Below are positions 24,754 through 32,064 of a DNA stretch of 34,490 nucleotides, in pieces; positions within the stretch are counted from its first letter, which is position 1; each line of letters starts with the position of its first letter. The stretch covers positions 1 to 34,490 of the forward strand of contig JANYKD010000115.1 in assembly GCA_025361735.1 (NCBI GenBank), in the 5' to 3' direction. The position numbers and the translations under genes are program-made. This DNA is from Phycisphaerales bacterium. GTDB taxonomy: Bacteria > Planctomycetota > Phycisphaerae > Tepidisphaerales > Tepidisphaeraceae. Below the pieces are notes generated by a model. The model was given only the letters and a program-made list of their open reading frames with translations. It was not told the DNA's origin and made no database searches.

Positions 24754-26499
24754 ATGGGATTTTCCAATACGCTCTTCGCCGGTCTTTCAGGTCTGGATGC
24801 CAACCAGACCAGGCTCAACGTCGTCGGCAACAACATCGCCAACGCAAACACCGTTTCCTACAAAGCCACTCGTTCCTTGTTCAAACCGCAGTTCTACGTC
24901 ACCGATTCCAGCGGTTCGCAACCGACCGCCGACAACGGCGGCACGAACCCCAGCCAGCGGGGCCTGGGTGTCACGATCGCCTCGCTCGAGAAGAACTTCA
25001 ACCAGGGCGCGATCGAGGGCACCGGCAAGTCGACCGATCTGGCGTTGGACGGCACGGGCTTTTTCGTTATCAAGACGAATCCCGTGGCGCAGCCTGGTAC
25101 GCCGAACGAGACGATGTACACGCGGGACGGCTCGTTCAAACTCGATTCCGCCAACAACCTCGTCACCAACGCTGGCGATTTCGTGCAGGGCTACGGCATT
25201 GATGCCAACTACAACCTCGTCACCACGAGCCTGAGCCAGCTTTCCATTCCCCTGGGGACTGCCACTACGGCCCAGGCCACGACCAAGGCCAGCTTCGAGG
25301 GAAACCTCGACGCCTCGGGCGTGCTTTCAGGCGGTGCGAGCGTGCTCCTGGGTACATCGTGGACCAGCTCGAGTGGCGCGCCCACTGCCACAACGCTGCT
25401 GACTGACCTGCAAGACGCGGGCGGCAAGTCCCCCTTCATGGCTGGCGACGCCTTGAGTTTCACCGGCCGCAAGGGGGGCCGGAATCTCACAACCGAAACT
25501 TTCAGTGTGACCTCGACAACGACCATGGGTGATCTGGCGGCATTCATGCAGAACTCGCTCGGGATCAACACGGCCGTGCCCGCGATCCCGGCCTCGGTAC
25601 CGACTCCGGGCGTGACGATCGAGTCGGAGATCGTCAACCCCGCGTTCGCGCATCTGGCGATCGTGGGCAACTCCGGAACCGCCAATCAACTCCAACTGGA
25701 CACGTCGTGCCTGAAGAAGCAGGACGGCACGCTTCCCATGGCGTTTACGACCGGGACGAACAGCCTCGGTCAGGCCGACAATCCCGTCGGCGAAGGCATA
25801 CATACCGGGTTCACGGCGTACGATTCGCTGGGCACCCCGCTGCAAATGGATGTGACGCTCACGAAGGAGAGCCAGGATTCCAACGGAACAACTTGGAGAT
25901 TCTACGTCGAATCGTCCGATAATATTACAGCCACCGGGATGACCCCGGCCGTGGCGAGCGGCACGCTGACCTTTGGAACGGACGGAAAACTGCGGGCCAC
26001 GACGGGCACGCAGATCAGCATCGGTCGCGTTGGCACCGGCGCCGCAGTTCCGCTGACCACGAACCTGGATTTCTCGCAGATGACGAGTTTTGCGAGCGTA
26101 GGATCAGACCTGAGTATGAGTGCCCAGGATGGTTCGCCGGTTGGCAGATTGAGCAGCTACTCGATTGGCACAGACGGCAAGATCGACGGTGTGTTCTCTA
26201 ACGGCGTGAAGCGCGTGCTCGGGCAGGTTGTTATTGCCAAGTTCATCAATCCACAGGGGCTTGTGGACCGCGGCGGCAACAACTACGTCGAGGCGGCCAA
26301 CAGCGGCACCGCCGTCGTGGTTACGCCTGGCGGCCAGGGTGTCGCGACGCTGGTGTCGGGCTCGCTGGAACTGAGCAACGTGGATCTGTCCGAGGAGTTC
26401 ACGAACATGATCATCGCCTCGACGGGGTACAGCGCCGCGTCCCGCGTGATCTCGACGGCAAGCCAGCTCATGACCGAGCTCTTGAACGCGTCACGATGA
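24754..26499 (+). CDS. flgE: Flagellar hook protein FlgE
   Basis: FlgE builds the hook, the universal joint between rod and filament. The 581-residue product starts with the conserved rod/hook N-terminal motif (LSGLDANQTRLNVVGNN, about residues 9-25), followed by TDLALDGTGFFVI near 92-104. Central domains are longer than in enterobacteria, giving a large exposed D2-like insertion. The C-terminal FlgE signature is LSNVDLSEEFTNMIIASTGY, with the terminal helix ISTASQLMTELL. GAGGCGAG precedes the ATG. A strong terminator follows 56 bp after the stop, marking the probable end of most transcripts of the block. Confidence 0.96.
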   Translation: MGFSNTLFAGLSGLDANQTRLNVVGNNIANANTVSYKATRSLFKPQFYVTDSSGSQPTADNGGTNPSQRGLGVTIASLEKNFNQGAIEGTGKSTDLALDGTGFFVIKTNPVAQPGTPNETMYTRDGSFKLDSANNLVTNAGDFVQGYGIDANYNLVTTSLSQLSIPLGTATTAQATTKASFEGNLDASGVLSGGASVLLGTSWTSSSGAPTATTLLTDLQDAGGKSPFMAGDALSFTGRKGGRNLTTETFSVTSTTTMGDLAAFMQNSLGINTAVPAIPASVPTPGVTIESEIVNPAFAHLAIVGNSGTANQLQLDTSCLKKQDGTLPMAFTTGTNSLGQADNPVGEGIHTGFTAYDSLGTPLQMDVTLTKESQDSNGTTWRFYVESSDNITATGMTPAVASGTLTFGTDGKLRATTGTQISIGRVGTGAAVPLTTNLDFSQMTSFASVGSDLSMSAQDGSPVGRLSSYSIGTDGKIDGVFSNGVKRVLGQVVIAKFINPQGLVDRGGNNYVEAANSGTAVVVTPGGQGVATLVSGSLELSNVDLSEEFTNMIIASTGYSAASRVISTASQLMTELLNASR

Positions 26500-26555
26500 C
26501 AAGAAGACAATGCGGAGTTCCGGGCGTTCCGGTCCCCCGCGGCAACGGCAAAGTA

Positions 26556-26602
26556 GCCCCTGCGACAGAAGTGTTTATTCTGCTGTCGCGGGGGCGCTTT
26601 TA
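26556..26602 (+). terminator. Rho-independent terminator after flgE
   Basis: GCCCCTGCGACAG at 26556-26568 pairs with CTGTCGCGGGGGC at 26583-26595 (12 Watson-Crick pairs and one T-G), with a 14-nt loop. It is followed by GCTTTTAAT. It lies between flgE and the FlbD-like gene, so it either ends the operon or attenuates the last gene. Confidence 0.75.
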
Positions 26603-26618
26603 ATAATGGAACGCACGT

Positions 26619-26813
26619 ATGATCCAACTCACCCGACTGAACGGCCAGGCCTTCGTGGTCAACGCCGAGAAGATCCGCTACGTGGAATCCACACCCGATA
26701 CAATTGTTTGCACGGACCACGGCGAGAAGCTCATGGTGCGCGAGTCGCTCCAGGAAGTGATCCGTCGCGCCATCGACTACGCACGCATCATCCGCCGTCC
26801 GATCGCGGACTGA
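26619..26813 (+). CDS. FlbD-like small flagellar protein
   Basis: The 64-residue product begins MIQLTRLNGQAFVVNAEKIRYVESTPDTIV and continues with KLMVRESLQEVIRRAIDY, the clear pattern of the small FlbD family (short beta-rich protein with a C-terminal helix). It is unrelated to the Caulobacter sigma-54 activator of the same name. In many bacteria it lies between flgE and motA-motB; here no stator genes follow. Its exact role in motility is unknown. It starts 17 bp after the terminator, so it may be expressed by read-through or from its own promoter, which I cannot identify. Confidence 0.88.
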   Translation: MIQLTRLNGQAFVVNAEKIRYVESTPDTIVCTDHGEKLMVRESLQEVIRRAIDYARIIRRPIAD

Positions 26814-27108
26814 TCGGCCGCACATGTGGTTACCGCCAGAGGCAAACGCGCGCGATCCGCGTGCGCAATAGTGCGTCCCACCTCGCTTCCTGTCTCATCT
26901 CGGAATTGAATTGTGAACCCCATGGGGAAGCATTCTCCATTGGGGCTTCACGTCAATGCTCGGGGTAGGCGTCAATGCGTTTCACTTAAGTTGTAGCAGC
27001 GATCGTTGATCACGGTTCTTCTCACGCCAAGACGATATCGATTCGTCTGCGTGAGCCGTATTGGGGTCATTGTCCAGCCTATCAGGCGCGGAAACAGGCA
27101 CTTATTCA
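26814..27108. other. Non-coding gap between flagellar and sulfur genes with two large hairpins
   Basis: I see no gene here. A hairpin at 26913-26951 pairs GTGAACCCCATGG with CCATTGGGGCTTCAC, allowing two bulges. A second, stronger one spans 27012-27059: CTCACGC at 27021-27027 with GCGTGAG at 27049-27055 and AGACGA at 27030-27035 with TCGTCT at 27043-27048, with outer ACGG/CCGT pairs. The 9-bp word CGTCAATGC is repeated at 26951-26959 and 26970-26978. No T-tracts follow. They may be structured RNA elements or repetitive palindromes. Confidence 0.5.
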
Positions 27109-27136
27109 TTGACAAACAGGGGATGCGGGGTAAACT
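27109..27136 (+). promoter_or_regulatory. Sigma-70-type promoter of the sulfur cluster
   Basis: A perfect -35 hexamer TTGACA lies at 27109-27114. TAAACT at 27131-27136 is a 4-of-6 -10 element with a 16-bp spacer. Transcription would begin near 27143, about 70 bp before the XRE gene. Two dyads overlap or follow the -10 element, as expected of a regulated promoter. Confidence 0.5.
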
Positions 27137-27144
27137 TCCCGCAT
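27123..27144. promoter_or_regulatory. Dyad over the -10 region, possible operator
   Basis: ATGCGGG at 27123-27129 and CCCGCAT at 27138-27144 form a perfect 7-bp inverted repeat with an 8-bp spacer. It covers the proposed -10 element, where a bound repressor would block RNA polymerase. The regulator is unknown; the adjacent XRE protein is the first candidate. Confidence 0.4.
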
Positions 27145-27155
27145 AATAACTATTA

Positions 27156-27176
27156 CTCCTATAGGATTAATAGGAG
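27156..27176. promoter_or_regulatory. Dyad downstream of the promoter, possible operator
   Basis: CTCCTAT at 27156-27162 and ATAGGAG at 27170-27176 are a perfect 7-bp inverted repeat with a 7-bp spacer, extended by CTAT and ATAG outside. TCCTATAGGA (27158-27167) is itself a palindrome. The AT-rich site stands out from GC-rich surroundings and lies in the presumed leader, 36 bp before the XRE start. Confidence 0.45.
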
Positions 27177-27211
27177 ATAGCTGGATCGAGTGAATTAAAG
27201 AAGGATTCGCC

Positions 27212-27619
27212 ATGGGCGCGTTGGATACAGGATCGGACGGCTGGTCGTCGCACGCACCGGATGCGGTGCTGGCGAGGAACCTGGTCCTGGCACGTTCGGG
27301 TGCGCGGCTGACGCAGCAGGAGCTGGCGGCCAAGTCACGCGTCTCGCGGGCGACAATTGCGCAACTGGAGACGGGCACGAGCGATCCGCGACTGTCGACG
27401 CTGTCGCTGCTGGCTGAGGCGCTGGGGCTTGAAGCGCACGAGCTGTTGCGGGATCGGCTGGATACGAAAGAGGAAGATCAAGGCAAAGGTGAAGATGAGA
27501 TACGGGTTCGTTCCTCCACCGCCGACGGGGGCGGCTCTCCTCAAAAGCCGCCTCCGTCTTCTTCCTCAGCTTCGCCGGCTCGGCGGACGCCGGTTCGAAC
27601 AGGGTATTGGGCAGGGTGA
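27212..27619 (+). CDS. XRE-family transcriptional regulator
   Basis: This 135-residue protein has a helix-turn-helix of the Cro/C1 (XRE) type at about residues 19-80: [20 protein letters not shown], then [14 protein letters not shown] and [13 protein letters not shown]. The C-terminal 50 residues are Ser/Pro/Arg/Gly-rich and look disordered; no ligand domain (for example a cupin) is visible. GAAGGA precedes the ATG. It is first in the sulfur cluster, directly behind a promoter with two dyads, so autoregulation and control of sulfate uptake is a reasonable inference. What it senses is unknown; the signal may come through the next, unknown protein. Confidence 0.88.
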   Translation: MGALDTGSDGWSSHAPDAVLARNLVLARSGARLTQQELAAKSRVSRATIAQLETGTSDPRLSTLSLLAEALGLEAHELLRDRLDTKEEDQGKGEDEIRVRSSTADGGGSPQKPPPSSSSASPARRTPVRTGYWAG

Positions 27620-27623
27620 TGTC

Positions 27624-27932
27624 ATGGATGGTGGATTGGAAAGAAAACCTCCCGCGGAAACGGACGGTGATCGCAGGTCCGAAGTGGCGCGAGCGCCGGG
27701 CGCCGCCTGGAGCCAGCACTATCACGCCGGCTACGACCAGGGTTACCGCCAGGCGGTGACGGATCTGCTCTCGTCGCTGGTGAAGGTGACGGAAGATTAT
27801 CTCGGCCAGCAGGCGGTGCCGCCGGCCGAGCTGCGCAAGGTGATCTACTCGTATGAGTATTTCCTGGAGAGACGGATACTGAAGATGTCTCCCGATGACG
27901 TGTTCTTTGTTCAGGACGGCTTGGGCATTTAA
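27624..27932 (+). CDS. Conserved-looking 102-residue protein of unknown function
   Basis: I do not recognise this protein. It starts 4 bp after the XRE stop, so the two are probably co-translated. The first 30 residues are polar and basic. Then come WSQHYHAGYDQGYRQAV, with paired His and Tyr residues, and a helical rest with LLSSLVKVTEDYL and VIYSYEYFLERRI, ending in MSPDDVFFVQDGLGI. There are no membrane segments or Cys pairs. I chose ATG 27624; the open frame runs far upstream in the XRE gene. The tight link to the XRE gene suggests it is a partner or co-sensor for the regulator, which is inference. Confidence 0.65.
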   Translation: MDGGLERKPPAETDGDRRSEVARAPGAAWSQHYHAGYDQGYRQAVTDLLSSLVKVTEDYLGQQAVPPAELRKVIYSYEYFLERRILKMSPDDVFFVQDGLGI

Positions 27933-27967
27933 TTGGTTGTTTTTATAATAATTGAAAGGAATGACAC

Positions 27968-28990
27968 ATGTTTGGACTCAAATCAATCCGGTTTTTGGCG
28001 ATGGGTTTCGGGCTGGCGGTGGCCGGCTGGGCGGGTGCGGCGCGGGCGGATGCCACGCTGCTCAACGTGTCGTACGACCCGACTCGCGAGCTGTACGTGG
28101 ACATCAACGCGAAGTTCATACAGCAGTGGAAGGCGAACACGGGCGAGACGGTGGCCATCCAGCAGTCGCACGGCGGCTCGAGCAAGCAGGCGCGGGCGGT
28201 CATCGACGGGCTGGAGGCCGATGTGGTGACGCTGGCGCTGGCGTATGACATCGACGCGGTGTCGGAAAAGGCGGGGCTGCTGGGCGCCGACTGGCAGAAG
28301 AAGCTGCCGAGCAACGCCTCGCCGTATACATCTACAATCGTGTTCCTGGTCCGCAAGGGCAACCCCAAGGGGATCAAGGACTGGGCGGACCTGGTCAAGC
28401 CGGGCGTGTCGGTCATCACGCCCAACCCCAAGACATCGGGCGGGGCACGATGGAACTACCTGGCGGCGTGGGGCTGGTCGCTGAAACAGCCCGGCGGCAG
28501 TGATGCCAAGGCCCAGACGTTCGTGACGGACCTGTTCAAGCATGTGCCGGTGCTGGACTCTGGCGCCCGCGGCTCGACGACGACCTTCGTGCAGCGCGGG
28601 CTGGGCGATGTGTTGCTGGCCTGGGAGAACGAGGCGTATCTGTCGCTCAAGGAGTTCGGAAGCGACAAGTTCGAGATCGTGACGCCGTCGATCAGCATCC
28701 TGGCCGAGCCCCCGGTGGCGGTGGTGGACAAGGTCGTGGACAAGCACGGGACCCGCAAGATCGCTGAGGCATATCTCCAGTTCCTGTATTCGCCCGACGG
28801 CCAGGAGATCGCGGCCAGGAATTTCTACCGGCCGCGTCTGGCGGAGGTGGCACAGAAGTACGCCAGCCAGTTCTCCAAGGTGGAACTGTTCACGATTGAC
28901 GATGTCTTCGGCGGCTGGAAGAAGGCCCAGGAAACGCATTTCAACGACAAGGGCATCTTCGACCAGATCTACAAGCCGGGAAAGAAGTAG
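27968..28990 (+). CDS. sbp: Sulfate/thiosulfate ABC transporter substrate-binding protein
   Basis: This periplasmic protein binds sulfate or thiosulfate for the CysTWA importer. The 340-residue product has a signal peptide (about residues 1-27, cleavage likely after ARA in [10 protein letters not shown]). The mature protein shows the family pattern: [13 protein letters not shown] near 31-43, [30 protein letters not shown], and the [16 protein letters not shown] region that lines the anion site. Length fits Sbp/CysP. GAAAGGA precedes the ATG. The gene is followed by a strong hairpin and a 31-bp inverted repeat before cysT, which could give more binding protein than permease. Sulfate versus thiosulfate preference cannot be told. 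Confidence 0.95.
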   Translation: MFGLKSIRFLAMGFGLAVAGWAGAARADATLLNVSYDPTRELYVDINAKFIQQWKANTGETVAIQQSHGGSSKQARAVIDGLEADVVTLALAYDIDAVSEKAGLLGADWQKKLPSNASPYTSTIVFLVRKGNPKGIKDWADLVKPGVSVITPNPKTSGGARWNYLAAWGWSLKQPGGSDAKAQTFVTDLFKHVPVLDSGARGSTTTFVQRGLGDVLLAWENEAYLSLKEFGSDKFEIVTPSISILAEPPVAVVDKVVDKHGTRKIAEAYLQFLYSPDGQEIAARNFYRPRLAEVAQKYASQFSKVELFTIDDVFGGWKKAQETHFNDKGIFDQIYKPGKK

Positions 28991-29009
28991 GTTCCTTTCG
29001 AGCAGGGCC

Positions 29010-29038
29010 GGCCGGCCACCCGGAGGGGATGGCCGGTC
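29010..29038 (+). terminator. Strong hairpin after the sulfate-binding protein gene, without a T-tract
   Basis: GGCCGGCCA at 29010-29018 pairs with TGGCCGGTC at 29030-29038 (one G-T pair), and CCC at 29019-29021 can extend the stem with GGG at 29026-29028. No T-run follows, so it is more likely an mRNA 3'-end stabiliser or partial terminator than a full intrinsic terminator. Confidence 0.4.
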
Positions 29039-29060
29039 GGTCTGTGCGTGTGGAAGAAGA

Positions 29061-29222
29061 TTAAACACGAAGGCACGAAGACACGAAGCGGGGCTCGGTA
29101 TTGGCGGCCGATTTTGCGAGGGAAGGTATTTCCGTGTTTCCTTTGGTCGGATTGGTGATACTTGGAACGAAGGCTGTTCCATCGCCATGTACCGCTTCGT
29201 GTCTTCGTGCCTTCGTGTTTAA
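29061..29222. repeat. MITE-like element with perfect 31-bp inverted repeats
   Basis: Left arm 29061-29091 is the exact reverse complement of right arm 29192-29222. Both are made of words such as ACGAAGGCACGAAGACACGA. The 100-bp interior holds no gene. It is inserted in the gap between the binding-protein gene and cysT, 30 bp before the cysT start. Words of this kind are familiar to me as dispersed repeats in environmental genomes; copy number here must be checked. Confidence 0.8.
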
Positions 29223-29252
29223 CTCTTTTGTGATGTGCGGTGGAGATGGACG

Positions 29253-30092
29253 ATGGCGATTGCTTTGAAACAGCGCAGTGTCTTGCCGGGGTTCGGCGTG
29301 ACGATGGGGTACAGCCTGCTGTACCTCAGCCTGATCGTGCTGATCCCGCTGGCGGCGTTGTTCGTCAAGACCGCCAGCCTTTCCTGGGGCCAGTTTTGGG
29401 AGACGGTCACCGACGAGCGGGCCGTCGCCTCGTACAAGCTGACCTTCGGTGCGTCGCTGATCGGCGGGGCGATCAATGCTGTGTTCGGATTTGTCGTGGC
29501 CTGGACGCTGGTGCGATATCGCTTTCCCGGCCGGAAGATCATCGACGCCCTGGTGGACCTGCCCTTTGCGCTGCCGACAGCCGTCTCGGGAATTGCCCTG
29601 ACGGCCATCTACGCGCCCAACGGCTGGATCGGGCAATACCTGACCCGGTTTGGCATTGCGGCTGCGTACACGCGAACGGGCGTGGTGATCGCGCTGACCT
29701 TCATCGGGCTGCCGTTTGTGGTACGCACGCTGCAGCCGGCACTCGAGGACCTGGACGCGGAACTTGAAGAGGCGGCCCGGAGCCTGGGCGCGTCGCCGCT
29801 GCAGACGTTCTGGCGGGTCATCTTCCCGTTGATATTTCCGGCGCTGATCACGGGCTTCGCCCTGTCATTCGCCCGGGCGGTGGGCGAGTACGGCTCGGTG
29901 GTGTTCATCGCCGGAAACATGCCGATGGACACGGAAATCACGGCGCTGCTGATCATCCAGAAACTGGAGCAGTACCAGTACGCCGAGGCAACCGCGATCG
30001 CGGTGGTCATGCTGGTAGTGTCGTTTGTGATGCTGCTGCTCATCAACGTGCTGCAATGGTGGGCCAGCCAGCGCAGCCGGAAGGGAACGTGA
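29253..30092 (+). CDS. cysT: Sulfate/thiosulfate ABC transporter permease CysT (CysU)
   Basis: This is one of two permease subunits of the sulfate importer. The 279-residue product has about six membrane segments, with the first at about 18-38. The binding-protein-dependent transport motif, the EAA loop that docks to CysA, is visible as LEEAARSLGASPLQTFWRVIFPLI. The CysT-type features include LPFALPTAVSGIALTAIY and AVGEYGSVVFIAGNMP. I chose ATG 29253, preceded by GGAG; an in-frame ATG at 29235 would add six residues. It ends 6 bp before the ATG of cysW. The name CysT over CysW is from position and from the GNMP motif typical of CysT. Confidence 0.93.
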   Translation: MAIALKQRSVLPGFGVTMGYSLLYLSLIVLIPLAALFVKTASLSWGQFWETVTDERAVASYKLTFGASLIGGAINAVFGFVVAWTLVRYRFPGRKIIDALVDLPFALPTAVSGIALTAIYAPNGWIGQYLTRFGIAAAYTRTGVVIALTFIGLPFVVRTLQPALEDLDAELEEAARSLGASPLQTFWRVIFPLIFPALITGFALSFARAVGEYGSVVFIAGNMPMDTEITALLIIQKLEQYQYAEATAIAVVMLVVSFVMLLLINVLQWWASQRSRKGT

Positions 30093-30098
30093 TTGGCC

Positions 30099-30992
30099 AT
30101 GACTGAAGCGATCAGCATTCCACACAACATCGGCGACGGATCCCGGGTCGGCGGCGGGTCGGCATGGGTCAAGTACACCTGCATCGCCATCAGCGTGGGA
30201 TTTGTCGGGCTGTTCCTGGTGGTGCCCCTTGCGTCGGTGTTTACCGAAGCGCTGCGGAAAGGGTTTGGGGCGTACCTGGCGGCGTTCAACGAGCCCGACG
30301 CCCTGTCGGCCATCAAGCTCACCTTCCTCACGGCCGGGATCGCGGTGCCGCTGAACCTGGTTTTTGGGTTGACCGCATCGTGGGCAATCGCCAAGTTCGA
30401 GTTTGTCGGCAAGAGCGTGCTGACGACGATCATCGACCTGCCGTTCGCGGTTTCGCCGGTGATCTCGGGATTGATTTACGTACTGCTGTTCGGCTTGCAG
30501 GGACTGATGGGACACTGGTTGCGCGACCACAACATCCAGATCATCTTCGCCGTGCCGGGAATCGTGCTGGCGACGATCTTCGTGACCTTTCCGTTCGTGG
30601 CCCGCGAATTGATCCCGCTCATGCAGGAGCAGGGGAGTGACGAGGAACAGGCCGCGCTGTCGCTCGGCGCGAGTGGCCTGACGACCTTCTGGCGGGTGAC
30701 GCTGCCGAATGTGAAGTGGGCGCTGATCTACGGCGTGATTCTGTGCAACGCCCGGGCCATGGGCGAGTTCGGCGCGGTGTCGGTGGTGAGTGGCCATGTG
30801 CGCGGCCGGACCAATACGCTGCCGCTGCACGTGGAGATTCTTTACAACGAATACAACTTCGTGGCGGCGTTTGCGGTGGCTTCGCTGCTGGCATTGCTGG
30901 GGCTGGTGACGCTGGTGCTCAAGACGACGGTGGAATGGAAGACCCGGCAAGACCGGGCCGAAGCGGTGGAGTTGAAGGGAGCGGACAAGTGA
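30099..30992 (+). CDS. cysW: Sulfate/thiosulfate ABC transporter permease CysW
   Basis: This is the second permease subunit. The 297-residue product has about six membrane segments, with the first at about 24-46, and the EAA loop [55 protein letters not shown] is a CysW hallmark region. I chose the ATG at 30099. A TTG at 30093 is in frame and better spaced from AAGGGA (6 bases), so the true start may be 30093. The stop overlaps the GTG start of cysA, indicating coupled translation. Confidence 0.93.
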   Translation: MTEAISIPHNIGDGSRVGGGSAWVKYTCIAISVGFVGLFLVVPLASVFTEALRKGFGAYLAAFNEPDALSAIKLTFLTAGIAVPLNLVFGLTASWAIAKFEFVGKSVLTTIIDLPFAVSPVISGLIYVLLFGLQGLMGHWLRDHNIQIIFAVPGIVLATIFVTFPFVARELIPLMQEQGSDEEQAALSLGASGLTTFWRVTLPNVKWALIYGVILCNARAMGEFGAVSVVSGHVRGRTNTLPLHVEILYNEYNFVAAFAVASLLALLGLVTLVLKTTVEWKTRQDRAEAVELKGADK

Positions 30993-32050
30993 GCATCGAG
31001 ACATCGAACATCAGCAAGGTCTTCGGCAAATTCACCGCGCTGAGCGATGTGAGCCTGAAGGTCAACGATGGCGAGCTGGTCGCCCTGCTCGGACCCAGCG
31101 GCTCGGGCAAGACGACGCTGCTGCGGATCATCGCGGGCCTGGAGACCCCGGACGCCGGGCGGGTGCAGTTTGACGGGCGCGATGTCGCCAGCGACCCCGT
31201 CGGCCGGCGGCGCGTGGGGTTCGTGTTCCAGCACTACGCGCTGTTCCGCCACATGACCGTGCGGCAGAACATCGCGTTTGGCCTGGAAGTCCGGCCCTGG
31301 CGCACGCGCCCGAGCAAAGCCGTCATCCGCGACAAGGTCAGCGAGCTTCTGAGGCTGATCCAGCTCGAAGGGCTGGAGAAACGCTACCCGTCGCAGCTTT
31401 CCGGCGGCCAGCGGCAGCGCGTGGCGCTGGCAAGGGCGCTGGCCATCGAGCCGCGAGTCCTGCTGCTGGATGAACCCTTCGGGGCGCTGGATGCGCGTGT
31501 GCGCCAGGATCTGCGCCGCTGGCTGAGACGGCTGCACGATGAGATCCACGTCACCAGCGTGTTTGTCACCCACGATCAGGAAGAGGCCATGGAAGTGGCC
31601 GACCGCATCGTGGTGATGCACCAGGGAAAGATCGAGCAGGTGGGAACGCCCGAAGAGGTGTTCCACAAGCCGGCCAACGAATTTGTGATGGGCTTTCTCG
31701 GTAGCGTGAATCTCTTTCACGGGCGGATCGAGCATGGCAAGGCGGTCTTCGGGCCGCTGGTCCTGGAACATGCGGGCAACGGCGATGGCCGGGCTGCCCG
31801 GATGCTGGTTCGCCCGCACGATCTGGATATCAGCCCGCTTGCCCTCGGCCTGGCGTCGATCCCCGCGAAGGTGGTTCGGGTGCAACTGGCCGGGGCTACG
31901 GTGAAGGTGGAACTGCAAGGCAGCGATGGACGGACGATCAACGCGGAGATGCCGCACGAACGCTTCCGCCAGGCGGCGGTGGCGGTCAACGAAACGGTTT
32001 ACATTACGCCAAAGAACACGCATGTGTTCGTGGACGATTATTCAATCTAA
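30989..32050 (+). CDS. cysA: Sulfate/thiosulfate ABC transporter ATP-binding protein CysA
   Basis: CysA powers the importer. The 353-residue product has Walker A GPSGSGKT at 35-42 (Lys41), the ABC signature [15 protein letters not shown] from Leu137, Walker [13 protein letters not shown], and the switch His in [13 protein letters not shown]. The C-terminal part (about 245-353) looks like the TOBE-like regulatory domain of the CysA/MalK group. The start is a GTG at 30989 with GAAGGGA 8 bases upstream and a GTGA overlap with cysW; an upstream ATG in the same frame lies in cysW and gives no ABC similarity. It is followed 14 bp later by metY, so uptake and use of sulfur appear to be one operon. 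Confidence 0.95.
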   Translation: MSIETSNISKVFGKFTALSDVSLKVNDGELVALLGPSGSGKTTLLRIIAGLETPDAGRVQFDGRDVASDPVGRRRVGFVFQHYALFRHMTVRQNIAFGLEVRPWRTRPSKAVIRDKVSELLRLIQLEGLEKRYPSQLSGGQRQRVALARALAIEPRVLLLDEPFGALDARVRQDLRRWLRRLHDEIHVTSVFVTHDQEEAMEVADRIVVMHQGKIEQVGTPEEVFHKPANEFVMGFLGSVNLFHGRIEHGKAVFGPLVLEHAGNGDGRAARMLVRPHDLDISPLALGLASIPAKVVRVQLAGATVKVELQGSDGRTINAEMPHERFRQAAVAVNETVYITPKNTHVFVDDYSI

Positions 32051-32064
32051 CCCGAAAGGAAACC

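Noticed and set aside
27921-27949. Separate promoter for the sulfate-binding protein gene (TTGGGC, 17 bp, TATAAT)
   Set aside because: The -10 word is perfect, but transcription would start at about 27956, inside the ribosome binding site of the gene, leaving almost no leader.
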